Positions 1-8,287 of a DNA stretch of 64,000 nucleotides are shown piece by piece. The position numbers and the translations under genes are program-made. Origin of the DNA: Croceicoccus mobilis (GTDB lineage: Bacteria > Pseudomonadota > Alphaproteobacteria > Sphingomonadales > Sphingomonadaceae). The stretch spans positions 186,001-250,000 of the forward strand of contig NZ_LYWZ01000022.1 of assembly GCF_001661965.1 (NCBI RefSeq), given 5' to 3'. The notes under the pieces were generated by a model. The model saw only the letters and a program-made list of their open reading frames with translations, did not search any database and was not told the origin of the DNA. Each line of letters opens with the position of its first letter. The stretch's first letter is position 1.

Positions 1-1
1 G

Positions 2-559
2 AGCGACGGCGCCTATCTCGCTTCCATGCCCAAACCCGCGCGAGCCGTCTCGCTGCTGGCTGGCCGCATGAAATGGACCAAGGGCGCAGAGCACAAGGCA
101 GCGCCCCTTCCGTCGGGCTCGAACGAAGCAGGCGCAGCGCCAGCTTCGGCCATGAAAAGCCGGGGCGGCATTACCATGACCGATATCGCGACCCGGCCGT
201 TCACCTCTGCCCGCAAAGGCGAGCGCGTTCTGGTGCTGGGCGACGGCGAGCATTCCTACGAAGCTTTGCGCATTGCCGAAGACATCGAACGCCAGGGAGG
301 TATCGCCGCGGTCCAATGCATTACCCGCAGCCCGGCGCTGCTCGGCCATGCCATGCAAAGCGTCTCGCATTTCGATGATGCCTATGGCTCGGGAGCGCCC
401 TGCTATCTCTACAACATCCTCTCGCACCAGCCCGATCGCATCATCATCGCAGCCGAAAAACTCGGCAACCAGCGCATGAAGGCGCTGGAGGCGCTGCAAG
501 AGCTGGGCGCGGAGATCCCGGTGGAACTCTATGAATGCCGCTACGAGGGCGGCAATTGA
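2..559 (+). CDS. TRSP-domain protein of the Ter stress cluster (3' part only)
   Basis: The reading frame is open from the left edge, so the 5' part of the gene lies outside the window. The visible C-terminal part carries the segment CITRSPALLG, whose T-R-S-P core gives the TRSP domain its name. In characterised gene neighbourhoods this domain follows a phosphoribosyltransferase (PRTase_2) in operons linked to tellurium-resistance stress systems, which were proposed from comparative genomics to make a nucleoside-like metabolite. The stop codon shares its last base with the ATG of the next gene (TGATG), so the two are probably translated together. The PRTase half is not visible, so its presence is inferred from the family and from the downstream genes. 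Confidence 0.72.
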   Translation, partial: SDGAYLASMPKPARAVSLLAGRMKWTKGAEHKAAPLPSGSNEAGAAPASAMKSRGGITMTDIATRPFTSARKGERVLVLGDGEHSYEALRIAEDIERQGGIAAVQCITRSPALLGHAMQSVSHFDDAYGSGAPCYLYNILSHQPDRIIIAAEKLGNQRMKALEALQELGAEIPVELYECRYEGGN

Positions 560-1299
560 TGGGCCCGCTCGTTCTCACCGATCTCGACGACACGCTCTTC
601 CAGACCCTGCGCAAGTGCCCGCCCGCCATGGGCGACGGCAAGCTTATGTCGACGCTGGCCGATGGCAGTCCGAGTGGCTACGCGAGCGACCGGCAAGTCC
701 GCTTCATCGAATGGCTCGACCACGGCCAGATCGTTCCTGTCACCGCGCGCAGCCGCGAAGTGCTTGAGCGGGTCGCGATCCGGCAGGCTCCGGCCATCTG
801 CGCCAACGGCGGCTGCATCATCGATGGCGCCGGCAACGTCGATCAGGACTGGCATGCGCATCTGAAGGCTGAATCGCTCGAGATCGATCCTGTTCGCGAG
901 ATCCATCTGCTCGCAACCGACGGGCTTGTCTCATCCGCATATCGGCATTGGATCGTGCAGGAAGGCGACCTCAATCTCTATTTCGTGGTCAAGGCCAACG
1001 GAGACGATCTCAGCATTCTCGATGAGGCTGAGCGCCGCGCAGCCATCCATGCGCCGCAGGGATGGCGTATCCACCGCAATGGCAACAATCTCGCCGTGCT
1101 GCCGCCCTGGCTCAACAAGCGCCACGCGGCCCGGCACCTGATTGAGATCCGGCGCGAGAGCGACCCTCATCTACCGGTCATCGGCATCGGCGACAGCCAT
1201 TCCGATGTTGGTTTCATGGACCTGTGTGATTTCGCGATGACACCGACGAACTCGCAGGTCTGGACCCTGCTTACAAAGGAGAATGGCTGGTGCAGCTGA
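559..1299 (+). CDS. HAD-superfamily hydrolase of the Ter stress cluster
   Basis: This is a haloacid-dehalogenase-fold phosphatase. The N-terminus has the motif I sequence DLDDTLF, with the nucleophilic and acid/base aspartates, and near the C-terminus GIGDSHSDVGFM matches the acidic motif IV. The size (about 246 residues) and the inserted middle domain fit the Cof/MPGP-like branch. The ATG at 559 was chosen over an in-frame ATG at 535 because it overlaps the upstream stop codon in the way typical of coupled genes. Its neighbours (TRSP protein, StiP-type protein, HpcH-like aldolase) suggest that it dephosphorylates an intermediate made by the phosphoribosyltransferases. The substrate is unknown. 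Confidence 0.82.
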   Translation: MGPLVLTDLDDTLFQTLRKCPPAMGDGKLMSTLADGSPSGYASDRQVRFIEWLDHGQIVPVTARSREVLERVAIRQAPAICANGGCIIDGAGNVDQDWHAHLKAESLEIDPVREIHLLATDGLVSSAYRHWIVQEGDLNLYFVVKANGDDLSILDEAERRAAIHAPQGWRIHRNGNNLAVLPPWLNKRHAARHLIEIRRESDPHLPVIGIGDSHSDVGFMDLCDFAMTPTNSQVWTLLTKENGWCS

Positions 1300-1322
1300 C
1301 CGCTCATAAAGAAGGGAAAACC

Positions 1323-2399
1323 ATGCATTTTTCCGGCAGCTATCCTCCCGAAGACGTCCGTATCCTCTTGAAGCCCGCCCAGATCGAGGCAACTCCGGTC
1401 GAAGAAAAGGAAGCCCTTATCCAGTCGGGTAAGCGGCATTATTCCGAGATGCTTTCAGCCGAAAAGGTGCCGGACGAGCGATACATGACCCTGTTTCGCG
1501 AGGCACTGAGCCGCAACAAGACCCGCCTGCGCTATGACATCGATTTGCTCGCCCGCATGATCCGCGCGCGGACGCAGACGCATTTCAAATGCGTGCTGGT
1601 CTCGCTCGCTCGCGCAGGCACGCCGATCGGGGTCTTGCTGAGCCGATCACTGAAGCGCCTCGGCGTCGAGGTTCACCACTATTCCGTGAGCATCATACGC
1701 GGAAGGGGCATCGATGAGAACGCGATGCGCCATATCCTCGATCGCCATGACGCAAGGCATATCGTGTTCGTCGACGGATGGACGGGGAAGGGCGCAATCA
1801 CCCGGGAACTGGAGACCTCGCTCGCCAAGCAGCGTCTCGGCATCGCGCCGTTTCTCGCCGTGGTAGCCGATCCTGCCGGCACAGCGCACCTTGCAGCGAC
1901 AAGCGAAGACTATGTCATCCCGAGCGGGCTGCTCAATGGCATCGTTTCCGGTCTCATCAGCCGCTCGGTTCTCAACGAAGATATCGTCGGAGAGGACGAC
2001 TTCCACGCCTGTCTCTTCATGGAAGAGCATCGCAGCGCTGACCTCAGCCGGGCATTCATCGACGCAATCGATGCCGTCGTTGTCTCCCATAGCAGCCAGT
2101 CGCCGTGGAGCGAGGAGATCGCAGCCGCTTCCCAGCGGGCCTGCCAGGACCTCCTCGCCACCATCATGGAAAGCGAAGGCGTAAGCGATGTGAACCGGAT
2201 CAAGCCCGGCATTGCCGAAGCAACCCGCGCGATCCTGCGGCGCGTGCCGGACAAGGTCATTTTGCGCGACCTCGACGATCCTGAAGTCCAGCACATGATC
2301 TATCTCGCCGAGCAATCGGGCGTGCCCGTCGAACAGCGCGACATCGGAAATTACCGCGCGCTGACCATCATTAAGAAACTCGGAGGCGAACAGGAGTGA
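1323..2399 (+). CDS. StiP-family phosphoribosyltransferase-like protein
   Basis: The protein begins FSGSYPPEDVRILLKP, the usual start of the family named cysteine protease StiP/PRTase_1 in Ter operons. Around the middle, IVFVDGWTGKGAI matches a PRPP-binding loop, preceded by LVSLARAGTPIGVLLSR. The fold is expected to be a phosphoribosyltransferase; the protease label attached to the family name is not supported by anything visible here. The ATG at 1323 has an upstream GAAGGG and gives the usual family N-terminus. A GTG at 1290 with a good AGGAG and a 10-base overlap with the HAD gene is an alternative start. The stop overlaps the next gene's GTG, giving a tightly coupled operon. Confidence 0.82.
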   Translation: MHFSGSYPPEDVRILLKPAQIEATPVEEKEALIQSGKRHYSEMLSAEKVPDERYMTLFREALSRNKTRLRYDIDLLARMIRARTQTHFKCVLVSLARAGTPIGVLLSRSLKRLGVEVHHYSVSIIRGRGIDENAMRHILDRHDARHIVFVDGWTGKGAITRELETSLAKQRLGIAPFLAVVADPAGTAHLAATSEDYVIPSGLLNGIVSGLISRSVLNEDIVGEDDFHACLFMEEHRSADLSRAFIDAIDAVVVSHSSQSPWSEEIAAASQRACQDLLATIMESEGVSDVNRIKPGIAEATRAILRRVPDKVILRDLDDPEVQHMIYLAEQSGVPVEQRDIGNYRALTIIKKLGGEQE

Positions 2400-3295
2400 G
2401 CAGACACATCCTGGGGGCGACCCTTTATATCCCCGCAACGCGGCCCAACATCGAAACAACGCTTCACGACGAGGAACTGGGCCTGCGGTCGGCCGTCATC
2501 TGTCTGGAAGATTCGGTCGGTGAGACCGACATCGAACGCGCCCAAGCGGCGTTCGAGCAATTCCTGCGCGGCCACCAGCCCGCTGGGGAATGCCGCGTCT
2601 ATGCGCGCCCGCGCGACATTGCCATGCTGGCCTGGATGCTCAGGCAGCCGGGCATCGAGAAGATCGCGGGTTTCGTCCTTCCCAAGATCACGACAACCAA
2701 TATCGGCCAATGGCTCGAGCTTCTGCTGAACAGCGAACATGCCATCATGCCGACGATCGAGGGCGAAGAAGCCTTCGACCTTTCGGCACTCCAGACAATG
2801 CGCGCGCAGCTGCTGCCGTTTGTCCGACGCGTCGATGCAATCCGGATCGGCGGCAACGACATCCTCAACATCCTCGGAGCACGCCGCTCAAAGAATCGCA
2901 CAGCCTATGACGGCCCGCTCGGGCAGGTCATCCGCGACTTCGCGGCCACTTTCATCCCGGCAGGCTTCAGTGTCTCCTCGCCGGTGTTCGAGCATTTTGC
3001 CCGCTTCGACATTCTCGAAGAGGAAATCGAACGAGACCTAGAGCATGGCGTCATGACCAAGACCGCTATCCATCCAGACCAGGTACGGCAGATCCATGCC
3101 CTCTACCGTCCCCGCGCAGATGAAGTAGCCGAAGCCCGGGCAATCCTGGCATCTGATGCTCTAGCCGTATTTGGGTCGAACGGCAGCATGTGCGAACCGG
3201 CCACGCATCGTTCGTGGGCCGCTACCATCATGTCGAGGGCGCAGGCTTTCGGGATCGAGACCCACGAGAACGTCACACCGATCCGCGTCGCCTGA
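2396..3295 (+). CDS. HpcH/HpaI aldolase / citrate lyase beta-like protein
   Basis: This is a TIM-barrel C-C lyase-like protein of the CitE/HpcH group, about 299 residues. The family signature is seen in CLEDSVGE near residue 40 (acidic metal and substrate contacts), VYARPRD, LPKITT and IRIGGND, with the late AIHPDQV segment typical of CitE-like proteins. It starts at a GTG that overlaps the StiP-like gene's stop (GTGA), so the two are coupled. In Ter-linked operons a CitE-like lyase regularly accompanies two PRTases and a HAD phosphatase; its probable role is to build or cleave a side chain on the proposed nucleoside-like product. Substrate specificity cannot be read from the sequence. Confidence 0.83.
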   Translation: MSRHILGATLYIPATRPNIETTLHDEELGLRSAVICLEDSVGETDIERAQAAFEQFLRGHQPAGECRVYARPRDIAMLAWMLRQPGIEKIAGFVLPKITTTNIGQWLELLLNSEHAIMPTIEGEEAFDLSALQTMRAQLLPFVRRVDAIRIGGNDILNILGARRSKNRTAYDGPLGQVIRDFAATFIPAGFSVSSPVFEHFARFDILEEEIERDLEHGVMTKTAIHPDQVRQIHALYRPRADEVAEARAILASDALAVFGSNGSMCEPATHRSWAATIMSRAQAFGIETHENVTPIRVA

Positions 3296-3416
3296 TATGC
3301 CGACTTATCCCCCACAAGGCCGTTTCTCTGCCGAAGTGGGATAATGTCCGGCGAATCCTACAATATTCAACCGACATGCAATACTTCTGCATAGAATGTC
3401 ATCAAAGGAGCCGCCT

Positions 3417-4583
3417 GTGTCCGAACTGACCCTTACAGCACCAGAACCCGTGAAGGCTGTGCCTGTCAATAAGGCCGCCGGGCTCGTTCCCGTGGATGAG
3501 AAGACGCGCAGCGAGCTGCAGGTCAAGGTCGACAGCTACGTGCGTGACCTCATTTCGGTTGATGCGCAGAGCCCCGAGTTCTCGGTAAAGGTGGGCCAAC
3601 TCACGAACATCGGCCAGAAAGAAATCACTGCGCTCGCAAGCCAGTCGAACCGCTTTCTCGACCGTCCGACCAAGTCGATGGAAGGCGAGGGCAGCGTTGG
3701 CCAGAGCCTTATCGAGCTGCGCCATGTCGTCGAAGACCTCGATCCCGGCCGCAACAGCAAGCTGCTGCAGCCGCGTAAGCTCTTCGGCATCATTCCGTTC
3801 GGCAATAAGCTGAAGGCCTATTTCGACAAATACGCCTCTTCCCAGACCCACATCCAGTCGGTCATCACCCATCTCGCCCGCGGTAAGGACGAGCTGCTGC
3901 AGGACAATATCGCGATCGATACCGAGCGCCGGAAGATGTGGGAGCAGATGGGCAAGCTCGAGCAGATGATCGTCATCGCCAAGAGCCTCGACACCAAGAT
4001 CGAAGACGCAGCGAACGATCTCGATGCGACCGATCCGAACAAAGCGAAGGCCCTGCGCGAAAGCGCCCTGTTCTACGTCCGCCAGCGCACGACCGATCTG
4101 CTGACCCAGATGGCGGTCACGGTGCAGGGCTATCTCGCGCTCGATCTCATCAAGAAGAACAATGTCGAGCTGATCAAGGGCGTCGACCGCGCCTCGACCA
4201 CGACCGTATCCGCGCTTCGTACTGCGGTGACCGTCGCGCAGGCGATGGCCAACCAGCGTCTGGTCCTCCAGCAGATCACCGCTCTCAACACGACGACATC
4301 GAACATCATCGACAGCACCAGCAACCTGCTGCGCAGCCAGTCCGCGGACATTCACGAGCAGGCCGCCTCCGCGACCATGCAGGTCGAGGTCCTGCAGCGC
4401 GCCTTCCAAAACATCTACGATACGATGGACATGGTCGACGATTTCAAGGTCAAGGCGCTTGGCAACATGAAGCAGACCATCGACACGCTATCGGCGGAAA
4501 CCGAGAAGTCGAAGGGCTATATCGCTCGCGCTCAAGGATCGGCGCAGGCGCAGACAGGCAGCTCGCTTCTCGGGATTGCCTGA
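3417..4583 (+). CDS. telA: TelA-type toxic anion resistance protein
   Basis: The protein (about 388 residues) is a TelA/KlaA family member: mostly helical, charged and without membrane segments, with the conserved stretches GQKEITALASQSNRFLDRP and IPFGNKLKAYFDKY. TelA proteins are linked to resistance to tellurite and other toxic anions and to envelope stress; the mechanism is not established. The GTG at 3417 was chosen because a strong AAAGGAG sits 7 bases upstream at 3404-3410; an upstream in-frame ATG at 3396 lies before this ribosome binding site. A 120-base gap separates it from the aldolase gene, so it may have its own promoter. Its presence supports the Ter-stress assignment of the whole cluster. 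Confidence 0.88.
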   Translation: MSELTLTAPEPVKAVPVNKAAGLVPVDEKTRSELQVKVDSYVRDLISVDAQSPEFSVKVGQLTNIGQKEITALASQSNRFLDRPTKSMEGEGSVGQSLIELRHVVEDLDPGRNSKLLQPRKLFGIIPFGNKLKAYFDKYASSQTHIQSVITHLARGKDELLQDNIAIDTERRKMWEQMGKLEQMIVIAKSLDTKIEDAANDLDATDPNKAKALRESALFYVRQRTTDLLTQMAVTVQGYLALDLIKKNNVELIKGVDRASTTTVSALRTAVTVAQAMANQRLVLQQITALNTTTSNIIDSTSNLLRSQSADIHEQAASATMQVEVLQRAFQNIYDTMDMVDDFKVKALGNMKQTIDTLSAETEKSKGYIARAQGSAQAQTGSSLLGIA

Positions 4584-4799
4584 TCGATGGGCTCTCTGTT
4601 TTCAACGCTGCTTTATGCAGCAATCTCGGTCTTCATAGTTTTTACCGTGCACCAGCTGATGCATAAGGAGACCGACTTTAAGCACTGGCTTAGAAGTCTT
4701 AAACCACGCATTCCACCACCCGCCAATTCGATTTCACCCGATGACCGCCTTATACCAACCCGCCATGACACCGGCACCGCCAATCCAGGAGGAGCGTCC

Positions 4800-5282
4800 A
4801 TGAGCAAAGATGGTCTGTTCAGCCGGATCGCACGCGCGATCGCCGGGGATGCCGCGCCGCCGCAGCCGCCGGTGCCGCCGGCACCGGCCGTGGCGCCTGT
4901 CATCGTGGATTACGAGGATGATCGTATTCCCGAAGGGGCAAAGGAAAAAGTCAGGCGTATCCTGGCCTGCCTCAAAGAGGTCGAGGAGCTCATGGCGCGC
5001 GAGAGCGTCGAAGGCTTCACCCGCGTCGATGTCCAGCAAATGCGCGAGCAGCACCTTCCCAAGTTGGTGAAGAGCTATATCGACATCCCGCCGGCGCACC
5101 GCTCGGAGATCTTCCGCAAGACGGGCAAATCGGCAAGCTACGTGCTCGAAGACAGCCTCGAACAGATGCAGTCGAAGATCGACGACATCATGCGCAATCT
5201 CGCGCAGCACGATCTCGATGCCTTTGCCGACAACACGCGCTTCATCAAGGAGCGTTACACGAACACCAATCCCTTCGATTGA
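4800..5282 (+). CDS. XpaC-like partner of TelA (tentative)
   Basis: A small charged protein of about 160 residues: a proline- and alanine-rich linker after the first 25 residues, then a helical domain ending in DDIMRNLAQHDLDAFADN. TelA genes are often paired with an XpaC (chloroindolyl-phosphate-hydrolysis family) gene whose C-terminal helical domain has this general look. The assignment rests on that resemblance and on position, not on a catalytic motif. The ATG at 4800 has an excellent GGAGGAG at 4788-4794. The frame is open back to an ATG at 4587, which would add a transmembrane segment (LLYAAISVFIVFTV) and start 3 bases after telA; that longer form is possible but its ribosome binding site is poor. 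Confidence 0.55.
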   Translation: MSKDGLFSRIARAIAGDAAPPQPPVPPAPAVAPVIVDYEDDRIPEGAKEKVRRILACLKEVEELMARESVEGFTRVDVQQMREQHLPKLVKSYIDIPPAHRSEIFRKTGKSASYVLEDSLEQMQSKIDDIMRNLAQHDLDAFADNTRFIKERYTNTNPFD

Positions 5283-5727
5283 TGGCGAGGGCAGCGTTCA
5301 TCAACGAACTCCAGTGGATATCAACCAGCGTTCAAACCCATCATTCTCGAAGTCGTCAGCCCCGTTGCTTCAACAAGACTGCATTTCACACAGGTCAATA
5401 GCATCAAGCGTGATCGCTGAGATAACCGGTCCGTGCAGCACATTTCAGCTTCCGCTTTCCTTGCTTCTTCTCCAGAAAGCTGCCGGTCCGCTATCGGCCA
5501 ATTTACGCCGTTTGGGTCATGAATGTACGGTAGCCCTCGACGAGCCTACCCAAGCTAGGATTGGGATCGTTGTCGCAGGCAGCTAACTATTGAGCCGGGT
5601 GTCGGACGTTCGCTTCCCGCCAGTTGCCTACTGAAAGGCGCCACTCTTTTATCGGCTAGTAAGGTCAATCAGGCAATTTGCGCCTTATGCCGAATTGCGC
5701 CACTGAAAATGGCATTGCAGTTGCACC
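5283..5727 (+). other. gene-free stretch left of IS66
   Basis: I see no gene that stands out: the frames that are open here are short, partly overlap the previous gene and show no recognisable domain. The right half (about 5600-5727) is rich in short related words: GCGCC occurs at about 5639, 5691 and 5698-5702 next to GAAA or AATT runs, and the words GGCAATTT and GAATTGCGCC follow each other closely. Such iterated words would fit a transposon end or a dispersed intergenic repeat. The IS66 element begins directly after it. Confidence 0.5.
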
Positions 5728-5779
5728 GTATCCGTCCGGTGAAGGCCGCAGCGTGATGCCGACCGGAGTGTAGGTCGGG

Positions 5780-7468
5780 TTACGCGGCGATCGCGTTCCG
5801 GTGGGGCGTCCAGTTCCAGGGCAGGAGCTCGTCGAGCCGTGTGGCAGGATGATCGGCGATGCGCGCGAGGACATCAGCAAGCCATGCCTGCGGATCGACG
5901 TCGCCCAGCTTCGCGGTCTGGATCAGGGTGTAGATGATGGCGGCGCGCTGGCCGCCACGATCGGATCCGCAGAACAGCCATGCCTTGCGGCCAAGCGGAA
6001 TGCAGCGCAGCGCGCGCTCGGCGGCGTTGTTGGTGAGGCAGATGCGGCCATCGTCGAGGAAGCGGGTGAACGCATCCCAGCGCTTCAGCATGTAGAAGCA
6101 GGCCTTGGTGAGGTCATGACCGCGCGATAGCTTGGCGACCTGCGCGGTAAGCCAGGTGTGGAGCTCGGCCATCAGCGGCGCGCTGAGTTCCTGACGGACT
6201 GCGAGCCGCTCGGCAGGACTCTTGCCGTTGATGCCGCGCTCGATGTCGAACAGGGCGTCGAGACGCTGCACGGCTTCGAGCGCGATCGGATAGATCATGC
6301 TGCTGCGCTGGCCGCGGCTCTTCTTGCGGGCTGAGCTCAGGACATCGGCGAGCTCGAAGAACTTGCGCCTGGCATGGGCAAAGCAGCCCGCTTCCATCAC
6401 GGGACCGGGAGCGCGGTCGCCGCGATAGAGATCGTTGTAGCCGCCGCTATAGGCATCGGCCTGCAGGATGCCGGACCATGCCGCGAGATGGGCTTGCGGG
6501 TGCTCGCCGCGCCGATCGCGCGAATAGTGGAACAGGGCAGCTGGAGGATCGGTGCCTGCAAAGGGACGATCATCGCGTACGTAAACCCATAATCGCGCCG
6601 TATCGGTCTTGCCCTTCGCCATGACCGGCACGGTGGTATCGTCACCGTGGATCCGGTTTGCAGCCAGAACATGCGTCTCGATGAGCTTGTAGATCGGCAT
6701 CAGCGCATGGGCAGCGGCCCCGACCTGATCGGCAAGAGTCGAGAGGCTGAGCGGCACGCCTTCGCGGGCAAACCGCTCGGCCTGGCGGTTGAGGGGCTGG
6801 TGCTCTCCATACTTCTCGAACAGGAGCATCGCGAGGAAGCTGGGTCCGGCCCATCCGCGGGGCACTACATGGAAGGGCGCGGGGGCCTGCGCGATCTTCT
6901 CGCAGTCGCGGCACGAGAACTTCTCGCGCACCGTCTGGATCACCTTCCACGAGCGCGAGATGACCTCGAGCGTCTCGGTGACGTCCTCGCCGAGCTTCGA
7001 GAGCCGATCCCCACCGCAGGCCGGGCAGGAACAGGGCGCAGGCACCACGACGCGCTCGCGCGGCAGATGCCCGGGGAACGGCTTCCTTGTCGGGCGCTTG
7101 CGCTCGAGGGCGGTGACCGTGGCGGTCTTGGCCGCCGCTCCCTCGGCGATCAGGTCGTCTTCGGCGGCATCAGCCTCGAGCTCTTCGAGCTGCAGCTCCA
7201 TCTGGTCGAGTAGACGGCGGCTGCGTTCGGCGCTGGGGCCATACTGCTCGCGCTTGAGCTTGGCGATCTGCAGCTTGAGGTGAGCGATCAGCGCCTCGAT
7301 GGCGCTCTGGTGGGCCATGGCGTTGGCAAGCTTGGCCTCTGCCTCATCGGCCTTGCGGGCCATCGCCGCCACCAGCGCCTTGAGCGCTTCAACGTCGTCC
7401 GGAAGGGGCGAAATGGCGGCCTCCATGGAAGGGATGGAATCATGTTCCACGCTCTGCCGCAAGGGCAA
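5780..7468 (-). CDS. tnpC: IS66 transposase TnpC
   Basis: This is the DDE transposase of the IS66 element, about 562 residues. An N-terminal coiled-coil (EALIAHLKLQIAKLKREQYG) is followed by a cysteine-containing zinc-binding region (CSCPACGG), the DDE core with GDDTTVPV, and the terminal acidic region LTNNAAERALRCIPLGRKAW typical of TnpC. The start used is a TTG at 7468 with GAAGG a few bases upstream; an ATG at 7426 (MEAAISPLPDD) is an equally reasonable start. The gene lies 18 bases after tnpB. No frameshift or internal stop is seen. Confidence 0.93.
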   Translation of the reverse strand: MPLRQSVEHDSIPSMEAAISPLPDDVEALKALVAAMARKADEAEAKLANAMAHQSAIEALIAHLKLQIAKLKREQYGPSAERSRRLLDQMELQLEELEADAAEDDLIAEGAAAKTATVTALERKRPTRKPFPGHLPRERVVVPAPCSCPACGGDRLSKLGEDVTETLEVISRSWKVIQTVREKFSCRDCEKIAQAPAPFHVVPRGWAGPSFLAMLLFEKYGEHQPLNRQAERFAREGVPLSLSTLADQVGAAAHALMPIYKLIETHVLAANRIHGDDTTVPVMAKGKTDTARLWVYVRDDRPFAGTDPPAALFHYSRDRRGEHPQAHLAAWSGILQADAYSGGYNDLYRGDRAPGPVMEAGCFAHARRKFFELADVLSSARKKSRGQRSSMIYPIALEAVQRLDALFDIERGINGKSPAERLAVRQELSAPLMAELHTWLTAQVAKLSRGHDLTKACFYMLKRWDAFTRFLDDGRICLTNNAAERALRCIPLGRKAWLFCGSDRGGQRAAIIYTLIQTAKLGDVDPQAWLADVLARIADHPATRLDELLPWNWTPHRNAIAA

Positions 7469-7486
7469 AACACCACCTTCAGGCGA

Positions 7487-7828
7487 TTATCCGGCGCTCT
7501 GCGGCCGCCATGTATACTGCGGGTTGCGCCAGTCGATCCCCTCCAGCAGGCAGGCCAGCTGCGAGGGGGTCAGCGACACCGTTCCCTCAGTCGCTGAGGG
7601 CCATACGAACCGGCCCTTCTCGAGCCTCTTGGCGTAGAGCGACATGCCGATCCCGTCGTGCCAGATGATCTTGATCAGCGAGCCTGCGCGGCCACGGAAC
7701 ACGAACAGATCGCCGCCGTGCGGATTACGCTTGAGACCCTGCTGCACCAGCAGCGCCAGGCCCTGCATCCCCTTCCGCATATCCGTGTGGCCGAGCGCGA
7801 TCCACACCCGCGCGCCGGGAGGGATCAT
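7487..7828 (-). CDS. tnpB: IS66 accessory protein TnpB
   Basis: A small protein (113 residues) beginning MIPPGARVWIALGHTDMRKG and containing FVFRGRAGSLIKIIWHDG, the hallmark stretch of the IS66 Orf2/TnpB family. It is needed with TnpA and TnpC for IS66 transposition, but its biochemical role is not established. The ATG at 7828 overlaps the tnpA stop by four bases (ATGA). A longer frame extends upstream but only overlaps tnpA and has no family similarity. Confidence 0.93.
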   Translation of the reverse strand: MIPPGARVWIALGHTDMRKGMQGLALLVQQGLKRNPHGGDLFVFRGRAGSLIKIIWHDGIGMSLYAKRLEKGRFVWPSATEGTVSLTPSQLACLLEGIDWRNPQYTWRPQSAG

Positions 7829-8202
7829 CGCAGCCCCTTCAGCGCCGCAGCGACCAGGGTCGGCGGTGCCGCCGCGAAAATGCTCAGCCGCTTGCCGCGC
7901 GGCAGGTCGATGATCATCGCGGGGTGCTCGGCAGCGCTGGCCCCCATCACATCTTCGTCGATCACCGCTTCGGCGAACACCGGCGTCGGAAGTGCTTCGG
8001 GCAGCTCTGCTTCCCGCTCCACGCCTGCATCGAGCAACTTGCGCCGCCAGGTGTAGATCAGCGCCGAAGAAATATCGTGCCGTCGGCACACCTGGGCGAC
8101 GCACGCGCCCGGCGCGAAAGCCTCGGACAGGATCTGCAGCCGCTCCTCATCGCTCCACCGCCGCCGCCGCTCCGGCCCCGAAAACACCGTCACCTGACCC
8201 AT
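7825..8202 (-). CDS. tnpA: IS66 accessory protein TnpA
   Basis: A 125-residue protein with an N-terminal helix-turn-helix of the transposase_8/IS3 OrfA type: RRRRWSDEERLQILSEAF, then the recognition helix region VAQVCRRHDISSALIYTWRR. In IS66 elements this first gene probably binds the element's DNA. The C-terminal third is variable and ends in the conserved-looking ALKGLR. It is the first gene of the element, starting about 85 bases inside the right inverted repeat. Confidence 0.92.
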   Translation of the reverse strand: MGQVTVFSGPERRRRWSDEERLQILSEAFAPGACVAQVCRRHDISSALIYTWRRKLLDAGVEREAELPEALPTPVFAEAVIDEDVMGASAAEHPAMIIDLPRGKRLSIFAAAPPTLVAAALKGLR

Positions 8203-8287
8203 CGACCACTCCTAAGCGCGCTCACAAGAGCACGCTTAAGAGCGCTCGATACCTATCCACGCAAGGCGGCCCTCGCCGGAGGGGTAC

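Larger units (their letters stand above)
5728..8287 (-). mobile_element. Complete IS66-family insertion sequence
   Basis: The element is 2560 bp and carries the three classical IS66 genes on the minus strand. The left end reads GTATCCGTCCGGTGAAGGCC and the right end, on the opposite strand, GTACCCCTCCGGCGAGGGCC; they share the GTA start expected for IS66 and a common CTCCGG/GTCCGG core. The flanks are gttgcacc (5720-5727) and gctgcacc (8288-8295), an 8-bp target duplication of the family's usual size with one mismatch. All three genes are open, so the copy may be active. The single mismatch suggests that the insertion is not brand new. Confidence 0.9.

Noticed and set aside
5218-5586. A possible 122-codon gene after the XpaC-like gene
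   Set aside because: It begins inside that gene in another frame, lacks a good ribosome binding site and has no recognisable features.
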